Origin: Plotosus lineatus
Lineage: Eukaryota; Chordata; Actinopteri; Siluriformes; Plotosidae
Assembly (NCBI GenBank): GCA_024760905.1
Contig: JALRMN010000025.1
Location: 1,061,001-1,125,000 of the forward strand
Length of the DNA: 64,000 nucleotides
Reading direction: 5' to 3'
Notes under the pieces: generated by a model
The model's input: only the letters and a program-made list of their open reading frames with translations
Databases searched by the model: none
Told to the model about the DNA's origin: nothing
In this document: positions 10,872-20,349 of the stretch, piece after piece
How positions within the stretch are numbered: the first letter of the stretch is position 1
How the letters are laid out: each line of letters opens with the position of its first letter
Position numbers and translations under genes: made by a program

Positions 10872-13332
10872 AATGTTGGAACTATGCAAAGAAAAGGTAG
10901 AGAACATGTCATTGGTGCAGACTTCAATGGACATGTTGGTGCAGGCAACAGAGGGAACAGTGATGGGCAGGTTTGGTATCCAGGACAGGAACGCAGAAGG
11001 ACAGATGTTGATAGATTTTGCAAAAAGGATGGAAATGGCTGTGGTGAATACTTTCTTCCAGAAGAAACAGGAGCATAGGGTGACTTATGAAAGCGGAGGT
11101 AGGAGCACACAGGTGGACTACATCTTGTGTAGGCGATGTAATTTGAAGGAAGTCAGTGACTGCAAAGTAGTAGTGAGTGAGAGTGTTGCCAAACAGCATA
11201 GGATGGTGGTATGCAGGATGATGCTGATGGTGAGGAAGGTGAAGAAGGCAAAGGCAGAGCAGAAGACAAAGTAGTGGAAGTTGAAAAAGGAGGAGTGTCG
11301 TGTTATCTTCAAAGAGGAGTTGAAACAGGCTTTGGGTGGCCAGGAAGTGCTTCCAAATGACTGGACAACCACAGCAAATGTGATCAGGGACACAGGTAGG
11401 AGAGTACTTGGTGTGTCCTCTGGAAGGAAAGTAGATAAGGAGACTTGGTGGTGAAATGAGGAAGTGCAGGAGTGTGTACAAAGGAAGAGGTTAGCTAAGA
11501 AAAAGTGGGACATTGAGAGGACCGAAGAGAGTAAACAGGAGTACAGGGAGACACAGCGTAAGGCGAAAGTAGTAGTGGCTAAGGCCAAACAGAGTGCGTA
11601 TGATGACTTGTTTGATAGTTTGGACAGTAAAGAGGGAGAAAATGATCTACACAGGTTGGCACAGCAGAGAAATAGAGATGGGAAGGACGTGCAGCAAGTT
11701 AGATTGATAAAGGACAGAGAGGGAAATGTATTGACTGATGACAGAAGTGTGCTGGGAAGATGGAAAGAGTACTTTGAAGAGCTGATGAATGAGGAAAATG
11801 AGAGAGAAAAAAGAGTAGAAGAGGTGACCATTGAGGAGCAGGATGTAGCAAAGATCAGTCAGGGTGAAGTGAGAAGGGCATTGAAGAGGATGAAGAATGG
11901 AAAGGCAGTTGGTCCTGATGACATACCTGTGGAGGTATGGAAGTGTCTAGGAGAGGTAGCAGTAGATTTTCTGACAAGAACATTCAACAAGGTCCTAGAG
12001 AGTGAGCGGATGCCGGAGGAGTGGAGGAGAAGTGTGCTGGTGCCCATTTTTAAGAACAAGGGAGATGTGCAGAGTTGCGGCAACTCCAGAGGGATAAAGT
12101 TGATGAGCCATACGATGAAGTTATGGGAAAGAATAGTGGAAGCTAGACTAAGGGCAGAGGTCAGCATTTGTGAACAACAGTTTGGTTTCATGCCAAGAAA
12201 GAGCACCACAGATGCAATGTTTGCTTTGAGGATGTTAATAGAGAAGTACAGAGAAGGTCAGAGTGAGCTCCATTGTGCCTTTGTGGATCTGGAAAAAGCA
12301 TATGACAGGGTGCCGAGAGAGGAACTGTGGTATTGCATGAGGAAGTCTGGAGTGGCAGAGAAGTATGTTAGAGTGGTGCAGGACATGTATGAGAGATGTA
12401 AGACAGTGGTGAGGTGTGCTGTCGGTGTGACAGAAGAGTTCAGGGTGGAGGTGGGACTGCATCAAGGGTCAGCTCTGAGCCCCTTCTTGTTTGCTATGGT
12501 GATGGACAGGCTGACAGACGAGGTTAGACAAGAATCTCCATGGACTATGATGTTTGCAGATGACATCGTGATCTGTAGTGAGAGCAGAGAACAAGTGCAG
12601 GAAAATCTAGAGAGGTGGAGGTATGCCCTGGAAAGGAGAGGAATGAAGGTTAGCCTCAGAAAATCAGAATACATGTGTGTGAATGAGAAGGACCCAGGAG
12701 GAACGGTGATGTTACAGGGAGCAGAGATAACGAAGGTGGAGGATTTTAAGTACTTAGGCTCAACAATCCAGAGCAATGGAGAATGTGGAAAAGAGGTGAA
12801 GAAGCGTGTGCAGGCAGGCTGGAATGGTTGGAGAAAAGTGTCCGGTGTGGTGTGCGATAGGAGAGTGTCAGCAAGAATGAAGGGAAAAGTGTACAAGACG
12901 GTGGTGAGGCCAGCGATGCTGTATGGCTTAGAAACAGTGGCGCTGAGGAAAAGGCAGGAGGCAGAGCTGGAGGTCGTGGAGATGAAAATGTTGAGGTTCT
13001 CTCTGGGAGTAACGAGGATGGATAGGATCAGGAATGAGTATATCAGAGGGACAGCCCATGTAAGATGTTTTGGAGACAAAGTCAGAGAGGCTAGATTGAG
13101 ATGGTTTGGACATGTACAGAGGAGGGACAGTGAGTATATTGGCAGTAGGATGCTAAGGTTGGAACTCCCAGGCAGAAGGCCTCGAGGAAGACCAAAGAAG
13201 AGATTTATGGATGTGGTGAAGGAAGACATGAAGGTCGTTGGAGTCAGAAAAGAAGATGCAGAGGACAGGGTGAGATGGAGGCGGATGATTTGCTGTGGTG
13301 ACCCATGAAGGGAGCAGCCGAAAGTAAAAGAA
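10872..13332 (+). mobile_element. RTE-type LINE copy E, inserted in copy D
   Basis: The insert begins AATGTTGGAACTATGC, inside the endonuclease-leading region of the element, so it is 5'-truncated. An internal deletion then fuses this start to GADFNGHVGAGNRG near 10905, removing most of the endonuclease. The linker contains two Trp-to-stop changes (near 11272 and 11452). From 11464 the RT and C-terminal region form one open frame of 614 codons. The 3' end is CATGAAGGGAGCAGCCGAAAG plus a short A-rich tail. It is flanked by the 17-bp duplication described separately. Confidence 0.9.
11464..13308 (+). CDS. RTE reverse transcriptase, linker-RT-C-terminal part (614 codons)
   Basis: This is the longest open reading frame in the window. 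It lacks the N-terminal endonuclease, so it is not a full RTE protein. In order: basic linker (about residues 1-120), RT finger motifs (GPDDIPVEVWKCLGE, IFKNKGDVQ), primer-grip region FGFMPRKSTTDA, motif A FVDLEKAYDRVP near residue 275, motif B VGLHQGSALSPF, catalytic box MFADDIVIC near residues 362-370, then the YLGSTIQSNG thumb region and a C-terminal tail ending CCGDP. The catalytic Asp residues are present. The start Met follows an in-frame stop and is not the native start. RT chemistry is plausible; autonomous retrotransposition is not, because the endonuclease is deleted. Confidence 0.85.
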   Translation: MQECVQRKRLAKKKWDIERTEESKQEYRETQRKAKVVVAKAKQSAYDDLFDSLDSKEGENDLHRLAQQRNRDGKDVQQVRLIKDREGNVLTDDRSVLGRWKEYFEELMNEENEREKRVEEVTIEEQDVAKISQGEVRRALKRMKNGKAVGPDDIPVEVWKCLGEVAVDFLTRTFNKVLESERMPEEWRRSVLVPIFKNKGDVQSCGNSRGIKLMSHTMKLWERIVEARLRAEVSICEQQFGFMPRKSTTDAMFALRMLIEKYREGQSELHCAFVDLEKAYDRVPREELWYCMRKSGVAEKYVRVVQDMYERCKTVVRCAVGVTEEFRVEVGLHQGSALSPFLFAMVMDRLTDEVRQESPWTMMFADDIVICSESREQVQENLERWRYALERRGMKVSLRKSEYMCVNEKDPGGTVMLQGAEITKVEDFKYLGSTIQSNGECGKEVKKRVQAGWNGWRKVSGVVCDRRVSARMKGKVYKTVVRPAMLYGLETVALRKRQEAELEVVEMKMLRFSLGVTRMDRIRNEYIRGTAHVRCFGDKVREARLRWFGHVQRRDSEYIGSRMLRLELPGRRPRGRPKKRFMDVVKEDMKVVGVRKEDAEDRVRWRRMICCGDP

Positions 13333-13640
13333 GTTCCAACATTCAAAGTCCCTCCTTTCAGTCCGAGACTCACGCCTTTCCTCTTCTCTCTCCGCCTACG
13401 GACACGCCTCCCGCCTCTCCTTCGACCAACAGTTATCCAATTTCCACCAGCACACTGTTGGTTAACAGCGCTGATGGCGGTCATTGTTAACCCGGGCCTT
13501 GACTGATCCGGGATGAATTTCGTTTTGATCGTTTGCATGACAATTTTGGCAGAAGTTTATCCGGGTTTGGAACCGGCGTGAGGGTGAACACTGGCTTGCC
13601 CCCCCCCCCCCCCCCCCCCCCCGGCTGCATCTGCCGAGAG
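13333..13640 (-). mobile_element. RTE-type LINE copy D, 5' part
   Basis: On the minus strand this encodes the start of the RTE protein (MQTIKTKF..., then a basic run GRRRGGRRVRRRREKRKG and GTLNVGT). The next expected residues lie at 10850 and leftwards, across the inserted copy E. Upstream there is 5' UTR-like sequence and a run of 24 C (13599-13622). The first 17 bases are the right target duplication. Confidence 0.85.
13599..13622 (+). repeat. Poly-C run (24 C)
   Basis: This uninterrupted homopolymer lies in the 5' UTR of RTE copy D. Copy I has a short C run (7 C near 45980) at the equivalent place. The exact length may be affected by sequencing or assembly. Confidence 0.8.
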
Positions 13641-13849
13641 ATCATCAACATTTATTTGTACGCGTTCGGGAGAGTACAGTACTCTCGCTTCGAAACGGTT
13701 ATATGTTTGCAAAAATTCGCCTCCGTCACCATGGCTTTGGCAGCAAGGGCAGAATTCAGAGCAACCATGGCTTTGTTGTTGCGTATGCCTCGGTCGAGGC
13801 GTGGCGAAGGAAAATAGGTCCTTTCTGTTCGCTTGGGAAAATGTTGAAA

Positions 13850-14034
13850 ATGTTGAACCGCCCCTAACCCCGATTTAATCCTCAGCGAATTAAAATCGCT
13901 TCCGAGCATGACGCCCGGATCTGAAACAAGAAATGACAGGAAACCGTCACAATTCTTTAACCAACGAGTCAGTATCGGGAAGAGACTTTTACAAGATAAA
14001 TTTAATTCTTGTTTAGATAATTGTTTCGACAATT
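13850..14034 (+). promoter_or_regulatory. Presumed 5' flank/5' UTR of the MHC class I-like gene
   Basis: This is the sequence immediately upstream of exon 1. GAAACAAGAAA at 13923-13933 is an imperfect interferon-response-like motif (GAAA repeats 3 rather than 2 bases apart). A block of about 36 bases (GATTTAATCCTCAGCG and neighbours, about 13862-13897) reappears near 39255-39290 with few differences, suggesting a conserved or duplicated promoter element. No TATA box is convincing and the transcription start is not known. Confidence 0.35.
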
Positions 14035-14101
14035 ATGAAGAACAGTGCTGCATTAAGTATTCTGATTTTACTCAGACTTCATGTTCACTGTTCAGCAGCA
14101 G
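14035..14101 (+). CDS. MHC class I-like exon 1: signal peptide
   Basis: The exon encodes MKNSAALSILILLRLHVHCSAA, written here as MKNSAALSILILLR then LHVHCSAA, plus one base of the next codon. It has a short charged start, a hydrophobic core and small residues before the likely cleavage site, typical of a class I leader. The donor is G|GTGAGT at 14102. An ATG at this position with an exon of 67 bases and phase 1 end matches the usual class I layout. No upstream in-frame ATG competes within the same open frame. Confidence 0.82.
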
Positions 14102-15928
14102 GTGAGTTTAGAATTATAAACTATTGTTTATTGTAAATATTTTACAATTGACAGATTTAATATGATTCAAATGAATAAAATACATGTATTTAATTCTTAA
14201 ATGATATGTGAAATAGTATATATTATCCTACAGCTACCGGTTTCAGAAGCGATTGAAAATGAGGCGTCACCCTCCGCTCGTATATCTGTTGTTTGCTATG
14301 CTAGTAGCTACGCTATCATTGTTACTGTCAACACCACGTCCGGTGTCCATCCATCTGTCGATAGTAATAATCAACACATTATCTCCGATATCATCACCGA
14401 TTATCTGTGTTGGTTGTGAGATTGTATATCCACACAGCTTTTGATTTTTATCATGGTACAATATTCATTGTTGTCTGCACAACTACCACCTTGATGAGTC
14501 ATCTTCAACCTACATCATCACAAGCAACAATTTTTAAAGAATTAAATAATTCAAGTCTAAAATATACGTACAGTAGAGGCAGACGATATGCAGAAAAAAT
14601 AAATGATTATGAATCCGGATTTACGTTTTTAATAGGGTACAGAGTATATTAGCTCAGTTTTAAGATGGATGAAAAACACTTCTGTCATAACAAAGAATAT
14701 TAGAATAATATTTTTAATAGGGCAAAAACCACATAAACGTACAAGAGGTTTCATAGTAAGCATAAGTTCTATGTTGTTTGTAGCTCAGGTTCTGACCTAC
14801 TCAAAGTCATGAATATTTTACCATGAGTCTTGTTACGGATATGAGAAGAAAAAAGTTGGTCAAAGTCACCTATGATTAAAAAAAAATTAAAAGGAATGAT
14901 TGATAAGGCAAAGATTTACATGATTAATACAATCTAATACAGGTGGACTTCAATATGGTCACATGACCAGGTGTTGTCCTGGTTATGACAACATTGGAAA
15001 CCGCACAATCAGTTTACTGCACCAAAGGATGCAGGCTGATGCAATAACTCTTTCTTATTATCGTAATCCCTCACCACTTCACGTTTCCTACTTTGTGTCC
15101 TCGCAATATCGCAGGATCTTCCAACAGGAAATAAAAAAAATAAAGAAAATTCAAAATTCACGCGCACTACATGTACATTCACTACGCTACCCAACATGCT
15201 CTGTTCTCCTGCTTGACGTTATTGTTCTCTGATTGGCTCAGGCCATGAATCCAGCAAGCTGACTGGTCGAGATTATATTTCCCAGCGTCCAACTCATGGG
15301 CCTTCCTGTCTTTGTGTTCTACAGGAAACACCGCATTGTTAGTTTGTCTACACTACGTACCAGCACTTCTCTAGCCATGAGCCTAAGTTTTTCTCTCTTT
15401 GTGCTAGTAAGTAGTGTTGTGTATTACGCTGAGGCCTTGAAAATGGCCTCAAAACGCCCAGGAAGTGTTATGGTCTGTGCTAGTTGGTGACTTTTAACTC
15501 TCTTCTGTCTCTCCCCATACACTGAATGTGCTGGCGAGGGGCGTGGCTGTTACCCCAGTGCATCTGAATTCACTCAGCCATCAGCACTCTGTAAAAGAGG
15601 AGCTCCGTGCTCGACCAGTTTCCGTGTTGATACTCTCCCAGTGATTTTGGTTTTTGTGTTTTTCCCTCATCTCTTCGGTGAATACGATTTTTTCCCGCAT
15701 CCCAGTGCTTCCCATGAGCTCAATAAAAGTCTTTGTTTCATCGTACTTGGTCTCCTTTCCTGTCGTCATTTTGATTCAAGAGTTATCCATTTTGGATAAT
15801 GTGTTTTACGTTTCCGTCTTGTGTAGTAATATATATTCAGTCAATGGTTTTAATGTTATGGCCAATCAGTGTTTTATTTATACACAATAAATATGATGAG
15901 TTATTATAACTGTTGTCTACTTTTACAG
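14102..15928 (+). other. Intron 1 of the MHC class I-like gene
   Basis: The sequence is 1.83 kb and AT-rich. It contains a possible solo LTR (about 15465-15770) and an unexplained short open frame with a hydrophobic start (14253-14444). An inverted CCAAT in the string CTGATTGGCTCAGG lies near 15226. No additional class I exon was seen. Confidence 0.6.
15465..15770 (+). mobile_element. Possible solo LTR in intron 1
   Basis: The stretch starts TGTTATGG and ends TCGTCA, so it has TG...CA ends. It carries a polyadenylation-like CAATAAAAG near 15721 followed by a T/C-rich stretch, the usual R-U5 arrangement of Gypsy-type LTRs in fish. No clear 4-6 bp target duplication was found and no internal retroelement sequence is present, so the call is tentative. 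Confidence 0.35.
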
Positions 15929-16192
15929 TTCCACACTCTCTGCAGTATCTCTACACTGCCATCACACCAGGAAGAATTTTCCCAGAGTTCACTGCTGTTG
16001 GCCTGATAGATGGACTGCACTTTGTGTACTACGACAGTAACATCAGTAAGATGATCCCTAAGACAGAGTGGCTGAAGAATATCACCGCTGATGATCCACA
16101 TTACTGGAGCAGTGGGACTGATAATATGCAGCGTCATCAGGATCTTCTCAAAAATCTTCTGGATTCAGCAATCCAGAGCTTTAATCAACAAG
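15929..16192 (+). CDS. MHC class I-like exon 2: alpha1 domain
   Basis: The exon has 88 codons between acceptor TTTTACAG and donor AG|GTGATG. It begins PHSLQYLYTAIT and continues through FPEFTAVGLIDG and VYYDSN, all signature alpha1 strand motifs, then a helix with DDPHYW and ends IQSFNQQG. By eye alignment, the equivalents of Tyr7 and Tyr59 are kept. The residue equivalent to mammalian Tyr84 (Arg in classical fish molecules) is Ser, and the usual N-glycosylation site at the end of alpha1 (NQS/NQT) is NQQ. A different sequon, NIT, occurs in the middle of the domain. These features point to a non-classical groove. Confidence 0.92.
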
Positions 16193-16699
16193 GTGATGCA
16201 TATTCATATCACACACACACACATAAAGTACATGTGGTCTTAAATGTGTTACTGTTGACTTTTCTTTACTTTTTTAAACAATTTATATAAAATAAATCCA
16301 TTTGTTGTTGGTTTAATCAGTAATGAAGTTCGTCACAGTACACTTGGTTGTTGATGTGTAGCGACTACAATTACAGTTATTGAATTTTTTTTTTTTAATA
16401 TCAGAGTAAAAAGTTCATTTTTTTTTTTTAATTGATGTGCTGTAGTGAATAGAAAAGTAGGTAGATGGTAGAAAAATAATGTATCTGCATTGTCTCCTTT
16501 TGATGCAGGAAAAACATTAAAAATGTGAAACTCTTCAGTCTTAGTGGACGTTTATACTATTTAAGGATGTACTCGGGTGTAAGTGATATCTCGAGTCCAG
16601 TGTGACCAGTTGAATTTGTTGTGTATTTCAGGATAAACTGCTCAGCTTTGTTTGATGGGACAGCTGCTATTTCAGCCTCACTATTTGGACTTGTGTGAA

Positions 16700-16702
<3 letters not shown>

Positions 16703-16741
<39 letters not shown>
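16703..16741 (+). repeat. (GA)n microsatellite in intron 2
   Basis: A near-perfect GA tract of about 39 bases, located upstream of the Rex3 insertion in intron 2. Confidence 0.95.
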
Positions 16742-16742
<1 letters not shown>

Positions 16743-16787
16743 ACCAACACCAGAACCACCATTTATACTTATAAATAATATAATATC

Positions 16788-18168
16788 TCTGCAACATCAC
16801 GTGGTCATCGGGGGCTGAACCTCTGGATTGGAAAACCGGGGTGGTGGTCCCAATTTGTAAAAAGGAGGGTGTGTTCTAATTATTGGGGAATCACACTCCT
16901 CAGCCTACCTGGAAAAGTCTCTGCAGGGGTACTGGAGAGTAGGATCCGACCAGTAGTCGAACCTCGGAATCAGGAGGAACAATGTGGTTTTCGTCCTGGC
17001 CGTAGCACTCTTGACCAACTCTATACGCTCCACAGGATCTTGGCAGGGGCATGGGAGTTTGCCCAATCTGTCCACATGTGCTTTGTGGATTTGGAGAAGG
17101 CTTTCGACTGTGCCTCGAACAATTTGGTGGGGTGTGCTCCGGGAGTACAGCGTTCCGGACCCGTTGCTACGGGCCATTCGATTGCTGTATCACCGGAGCC
17201 AGAGTTTGGTCCGTATTGGTAACAACAGGTCGAATTTGTTTCCGGTGTGAGTTGGAGTTTGCCAAGGCTGTCCTTTGTCACCGATTCTGTTCATAATTTT
17301 TATGGACAGAATTTCTAGGCGCAGTCGAGGCGATGAGGGGTTCTGGTTTGGTGGCCATCGGATCTTGTCTCTGCTTTTTGCGGATGATGTTGTCCTTTTG
17401 GCTTCACCAAGTCGGGACCTCCAGCTCTCATTGGAACGATTCGCAGTTGAGTGCGAAGCAGCCGGGATGAGGATCAGTTCCTCCAAGTCAAAGGCCATGG
17501 TTCTCACTCGGACAAAGGTGGAATGCACTCTCCGGGCCGGGAATGAGGTCTTGGAGGAGTTTAAGTATCTTGGGGTCTTGTTCATGAGTGAGGGAAGGAT
17601 GGAACCCGAGATCGACAGACGGATCGCTGCAGCCTCTGCTGTTAAACGGAGCCTGTTCTGGTGAAGAAGGAGCTGAGCCGCAAGGCGAAGTTCTCAATTT
17701 ACCAGTCAATCTACGTTCCAACCCTCACCTATGGTCTCAAGCTTTGGGTAGTGACCGAAAGAACAAGATCGCGGATACTAGCGGCTGAAATCAGCTTCCT
17801 TTGCCGGGTGGCGGGGTTCTCCCTTAGTGATAAGGTGAGAAGCTCTACCATCCGGGGAGAACTCCGAATAAATCCGCTGTTCCTCCGCATTGACAGGGGT
17901 CAGTTGTCAATCTGGTCAGAATGCCTCCCGGATACCTCCCTGGTCTGGTGTTTCAGGCATGACCAACTGGGAAGAGACCCCGGGGTCGACCTAGAACGAG
18001 CTGGAGGGACAATGTCTCTTGGCTTGTCTGGGACTGCCTCAGTGTCCCCCAGGAAGTGTTGGAGGAAGTAGCTATGGAGAGAGACGTCTTGACCTTTTTG
18101 CTTAGGTTGCTGCTCTTGCATCCAACCCTGGACTTAGCGGGAGAAGATGAGATGAGATGAGATATATT
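16788..18168 (+). mobile_element. Rex3 LINE fragment in MHC intron 2
   Basis: This 5'-truncated Rex3 (RTE clade, teleost-specific family) lies in the same direction as the MHC gene. RT pieces are spread over several frames (16869-17222, 17275-17664, 17661-18071). They include CGFRPGRSTLDQLYTLHR, CFVDLEKAFD, FIIFMDRISRRSRG and LLFADDVVLLAS, followed by thumb motifs (TLTYGLKLWV). The 3' end carries GATGA repeats near 18150-18168, the typical Rex3 tail. Frameshifts near 17140 and 17660 and loss of the 5' half make it inactive. The string ACCGGGGTGGTGGTCCCA near 16843 matches a conserved Rex3 RT segment. Confidence 0.88.
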
Positions 18169-18539
18169 TTTACAATAAGTGTGTGAGATGGCAAGAGGTG
18201 TGTTGCATGTAGGAAATATGAGGGTTTTTTTTTTTTTTTTAGAAAACAGAAGTGTAGGAGTCCTGCCAGTCGCCTCTTTATAGAAGGGGCGGTTTCGCAT
18301 GATGTGCAAAAATCAGCCGTTCATGAACAATTGAAGCCACTCTGAATTCACACCAAATTTTGAACAGGAACAATTTTTTTTCCAAAACTGCGAACACAGA
18401 CCATTTACTTCAAATGTGTCTGACTACTTCCAAAAATATACTCAATTACCTCCAAATGAAAATTCACTTGTACATGATTGCTCACATGTGTGCGAGGCTT
18501 TAAATGGTCACTAAGTCTCCTTCTCATATGTGTGTTTAG

Positions 18540-18788
18540 GAAACGGTACTTTACAGAGGATGTACGGCTGTGAGCGTGATGATGACGGCACCACCAGAAG
18601 ATTTGATAAGTTCGGTTATAATGGAGACGATTTCTTCAGTCTGGATCTGGAAACTGGAACCTGGATACCTGCAGTTCAACCTCATGCTGAGAATGTTATA
18701 AAGAAGTGGGATCCGACAGGAGAAGAGGCTAAAAGCTCGAAGAATTTCCTGAAATTTGGCTGTATAACAAGGAGTCCGAATAGCACAG
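18540..18788 (+). CDS. MHC class I-like exon 3: alpha2 domain, shortened
   Basis: The exon has 83 codons between acceptor GTTTAG and donor CACAG|GTAAAG. It starts NGTLQRMYGCERDDDGT and continues FGYNGDDFFSLDLETGTW, the hallmark alpha2 strand pattern. Both disulfide cysteines are present (YGC and FGC). The alpha2 helix keeps the KKW equivalent to Lys146-Trp147, but the position of Thr143 is Val and that of Tyr159 is Phe. After the second Cys only about nine residues remain (ITRSPNSTG) where fish class I domains usually have about 17, so the helix end with the Tyr171 equivalent is missing. A sequon NST lies at the end. The short helix could be real or a donor shift. Confidence 0.88.
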
Positions 18789-18998
18789 GTAAAGTGTGTT
18801 TACTCATCTTATTAATCCTCTGTACCCTGAAACAAAAACAGAGAAACGAAACAAAGATGTGAAGCGAGGACCAATCTTCTAGCACCAGGATGAGCGCGCT
18901 GCTCATCTTTTATAGCACAGTAGACTGGTGAGCAGGATCAGGTGTGCGCATTGCGATCCACCCACGTGTGTCAGCCATGCCCTTCTGAGTGAGAAAGA

Positions 18999-19002
<4 letters not shown>

Positions 19003-19056
<54 letters not shown>
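19003..19056 (+). repeat. (GA)n microsatellite in intron 3
   Basis: A perfect GA tract of about 54 bases. The rest of intron 3 (18789-19957) has no coding signal; its last 220 bases are duplicated at 32280-32495. Confidence 0.95.
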
Positions 19057-19057
<1 letters not shown>

Positions 19058-19957
19058 GCGCCAAAGTCAAAGCCCCACAACAATAAAGACCAGAACAGTT
19101 TCTCGAAAAATAAAAGAGAAAGAAAAATCCATTTATTTTACAGATTAATGCACAGAATATATATTTCGTCTTATTTCTCCCCTTGAATCCTACACAAAGA
19201 ATCAGACGACAATCCAGGATTCAGACAGAAGTCCAAAATGCATGTTCTCTTCGGTCAATGAAACAGAACTAAAATGTGGGTTTCGGTTCTGTCCATTGTG
19301 AGAAGCAGCTCCAGAAACAAGTAAACTGACCCCGGAACGACCAAGTGATCGAATCTATTGTTGTAGTATAACACGTGTTTGAGGTGGCAGCAGGCACGTT
19401 GCCAGTCAGTCAAATTGTTCCACTTGATCCAGGGTCGGGTCACATGGGAAACAACATATGCAGTGAGGTCCAGCCCCAGTCACTTCGTCCAGCTCTTTCG
19501 CGGGGGTACCAAGGCAATCCTAGATCATCTGAGCATCCTCTGGGTCAAGCATAGGTTCTCTTCCTGGTTGGACATTCCTAAAACACCACACTGATGAGGC
19601 ATTCAAATCAGATGCCTGAGCCACTGTCTCCTCTCAACGTAGAGGAGCAGCGTTTCTCATTCAAACTTCTCCTGAGTAGCTGAGAATTCTAAATGTCTGT
19701 GTGATGGCTCACCTGGTTTAATTGCTCAACATGCTGGTGTAGTTTCATTTGAATGTTGACATTTTTGGGACGTGAATGTCTTGATAAAATACACCGCACT
19801 AATTTTATTAGGCATTTACAAAATGTGCACTGAAGTGTGATGGGATGTCTCCTAATGACAGGATCTGTTCCTGCAACACACACATGCACGCACTGCTGTT
19901 ATTTGTAAATGAAATAATCTCTGTGTATAATATTTATGTCTCTGTGTGTCTCTGCAG

Positions 19958-20254
19958 TTCGTCCTGAGACGTTACTGTTCCAGAAACACTTGTCTTCTCC
20001 AGAGGTGGTGTGTCATGCTACAGGTTTCTTTCCTAAACCAGTGAATATCACCTGGCAGAAGGACGGATGGGACGTGCATGAGGACGTGGAGCTCAGAGAG
20101 ACGTTACCCAACGAGGATGGAAGCTTCCAAAAGAGAAGTATTCTGAAAGTCCGAGCTGAGGATCTGCAGAAACACAACTACACCTGCGTGATTCAGCACA
20201 GCAGCTTGGGGGAGGAGTTAGTGCTGCTTGTGAGCGAGCGCCGAATCCTGAGAG
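19958..20254 (+). CDS. MHC class I-like exon 4: alpha3 immunoglobulin domain
   Basis: The exon has 99 codons, acceptor TCTCTGCAG and donor AG|GTCGGA. The sequence shows a C1-set Ig fold: VVCHATGFFPK with the first Cys, ITWQKDG with the core Trp, DVELRETLPNEDGSFQKRS, and HNYTCVIQHSS with the second Cys. The acidic loop around ELRETLPNEDG is where CD8 contacts classical molecules. Two sequons, NIT and NYT, are present. It ends in a basic connecting stretch ERRILRG. This exon is the parent or sister of the broken exon at 32496. Confidence 0.94.
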
Positions 20255-20349
20255 GTCGGAGAAACACTTTCTTCTAAAACTAAAGATTTACAGAGTGAAA
20301 GTGATTCATTACTGCAGAACATCATCAACACTCTGTACTCACTTCACAG

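Noticed and set aside
12462..13538. A 358-codon minus-strand open frame
   Set aside because: It is the antisense of RTE copy E joined to the true start of copy D; only its first 70 or so codons (13538-13333) are real RTE coding.
18989..19186. Arg-Glu repeat open frame
   Set aside because: It comes from the (GA)n microsatellite in intron 3.
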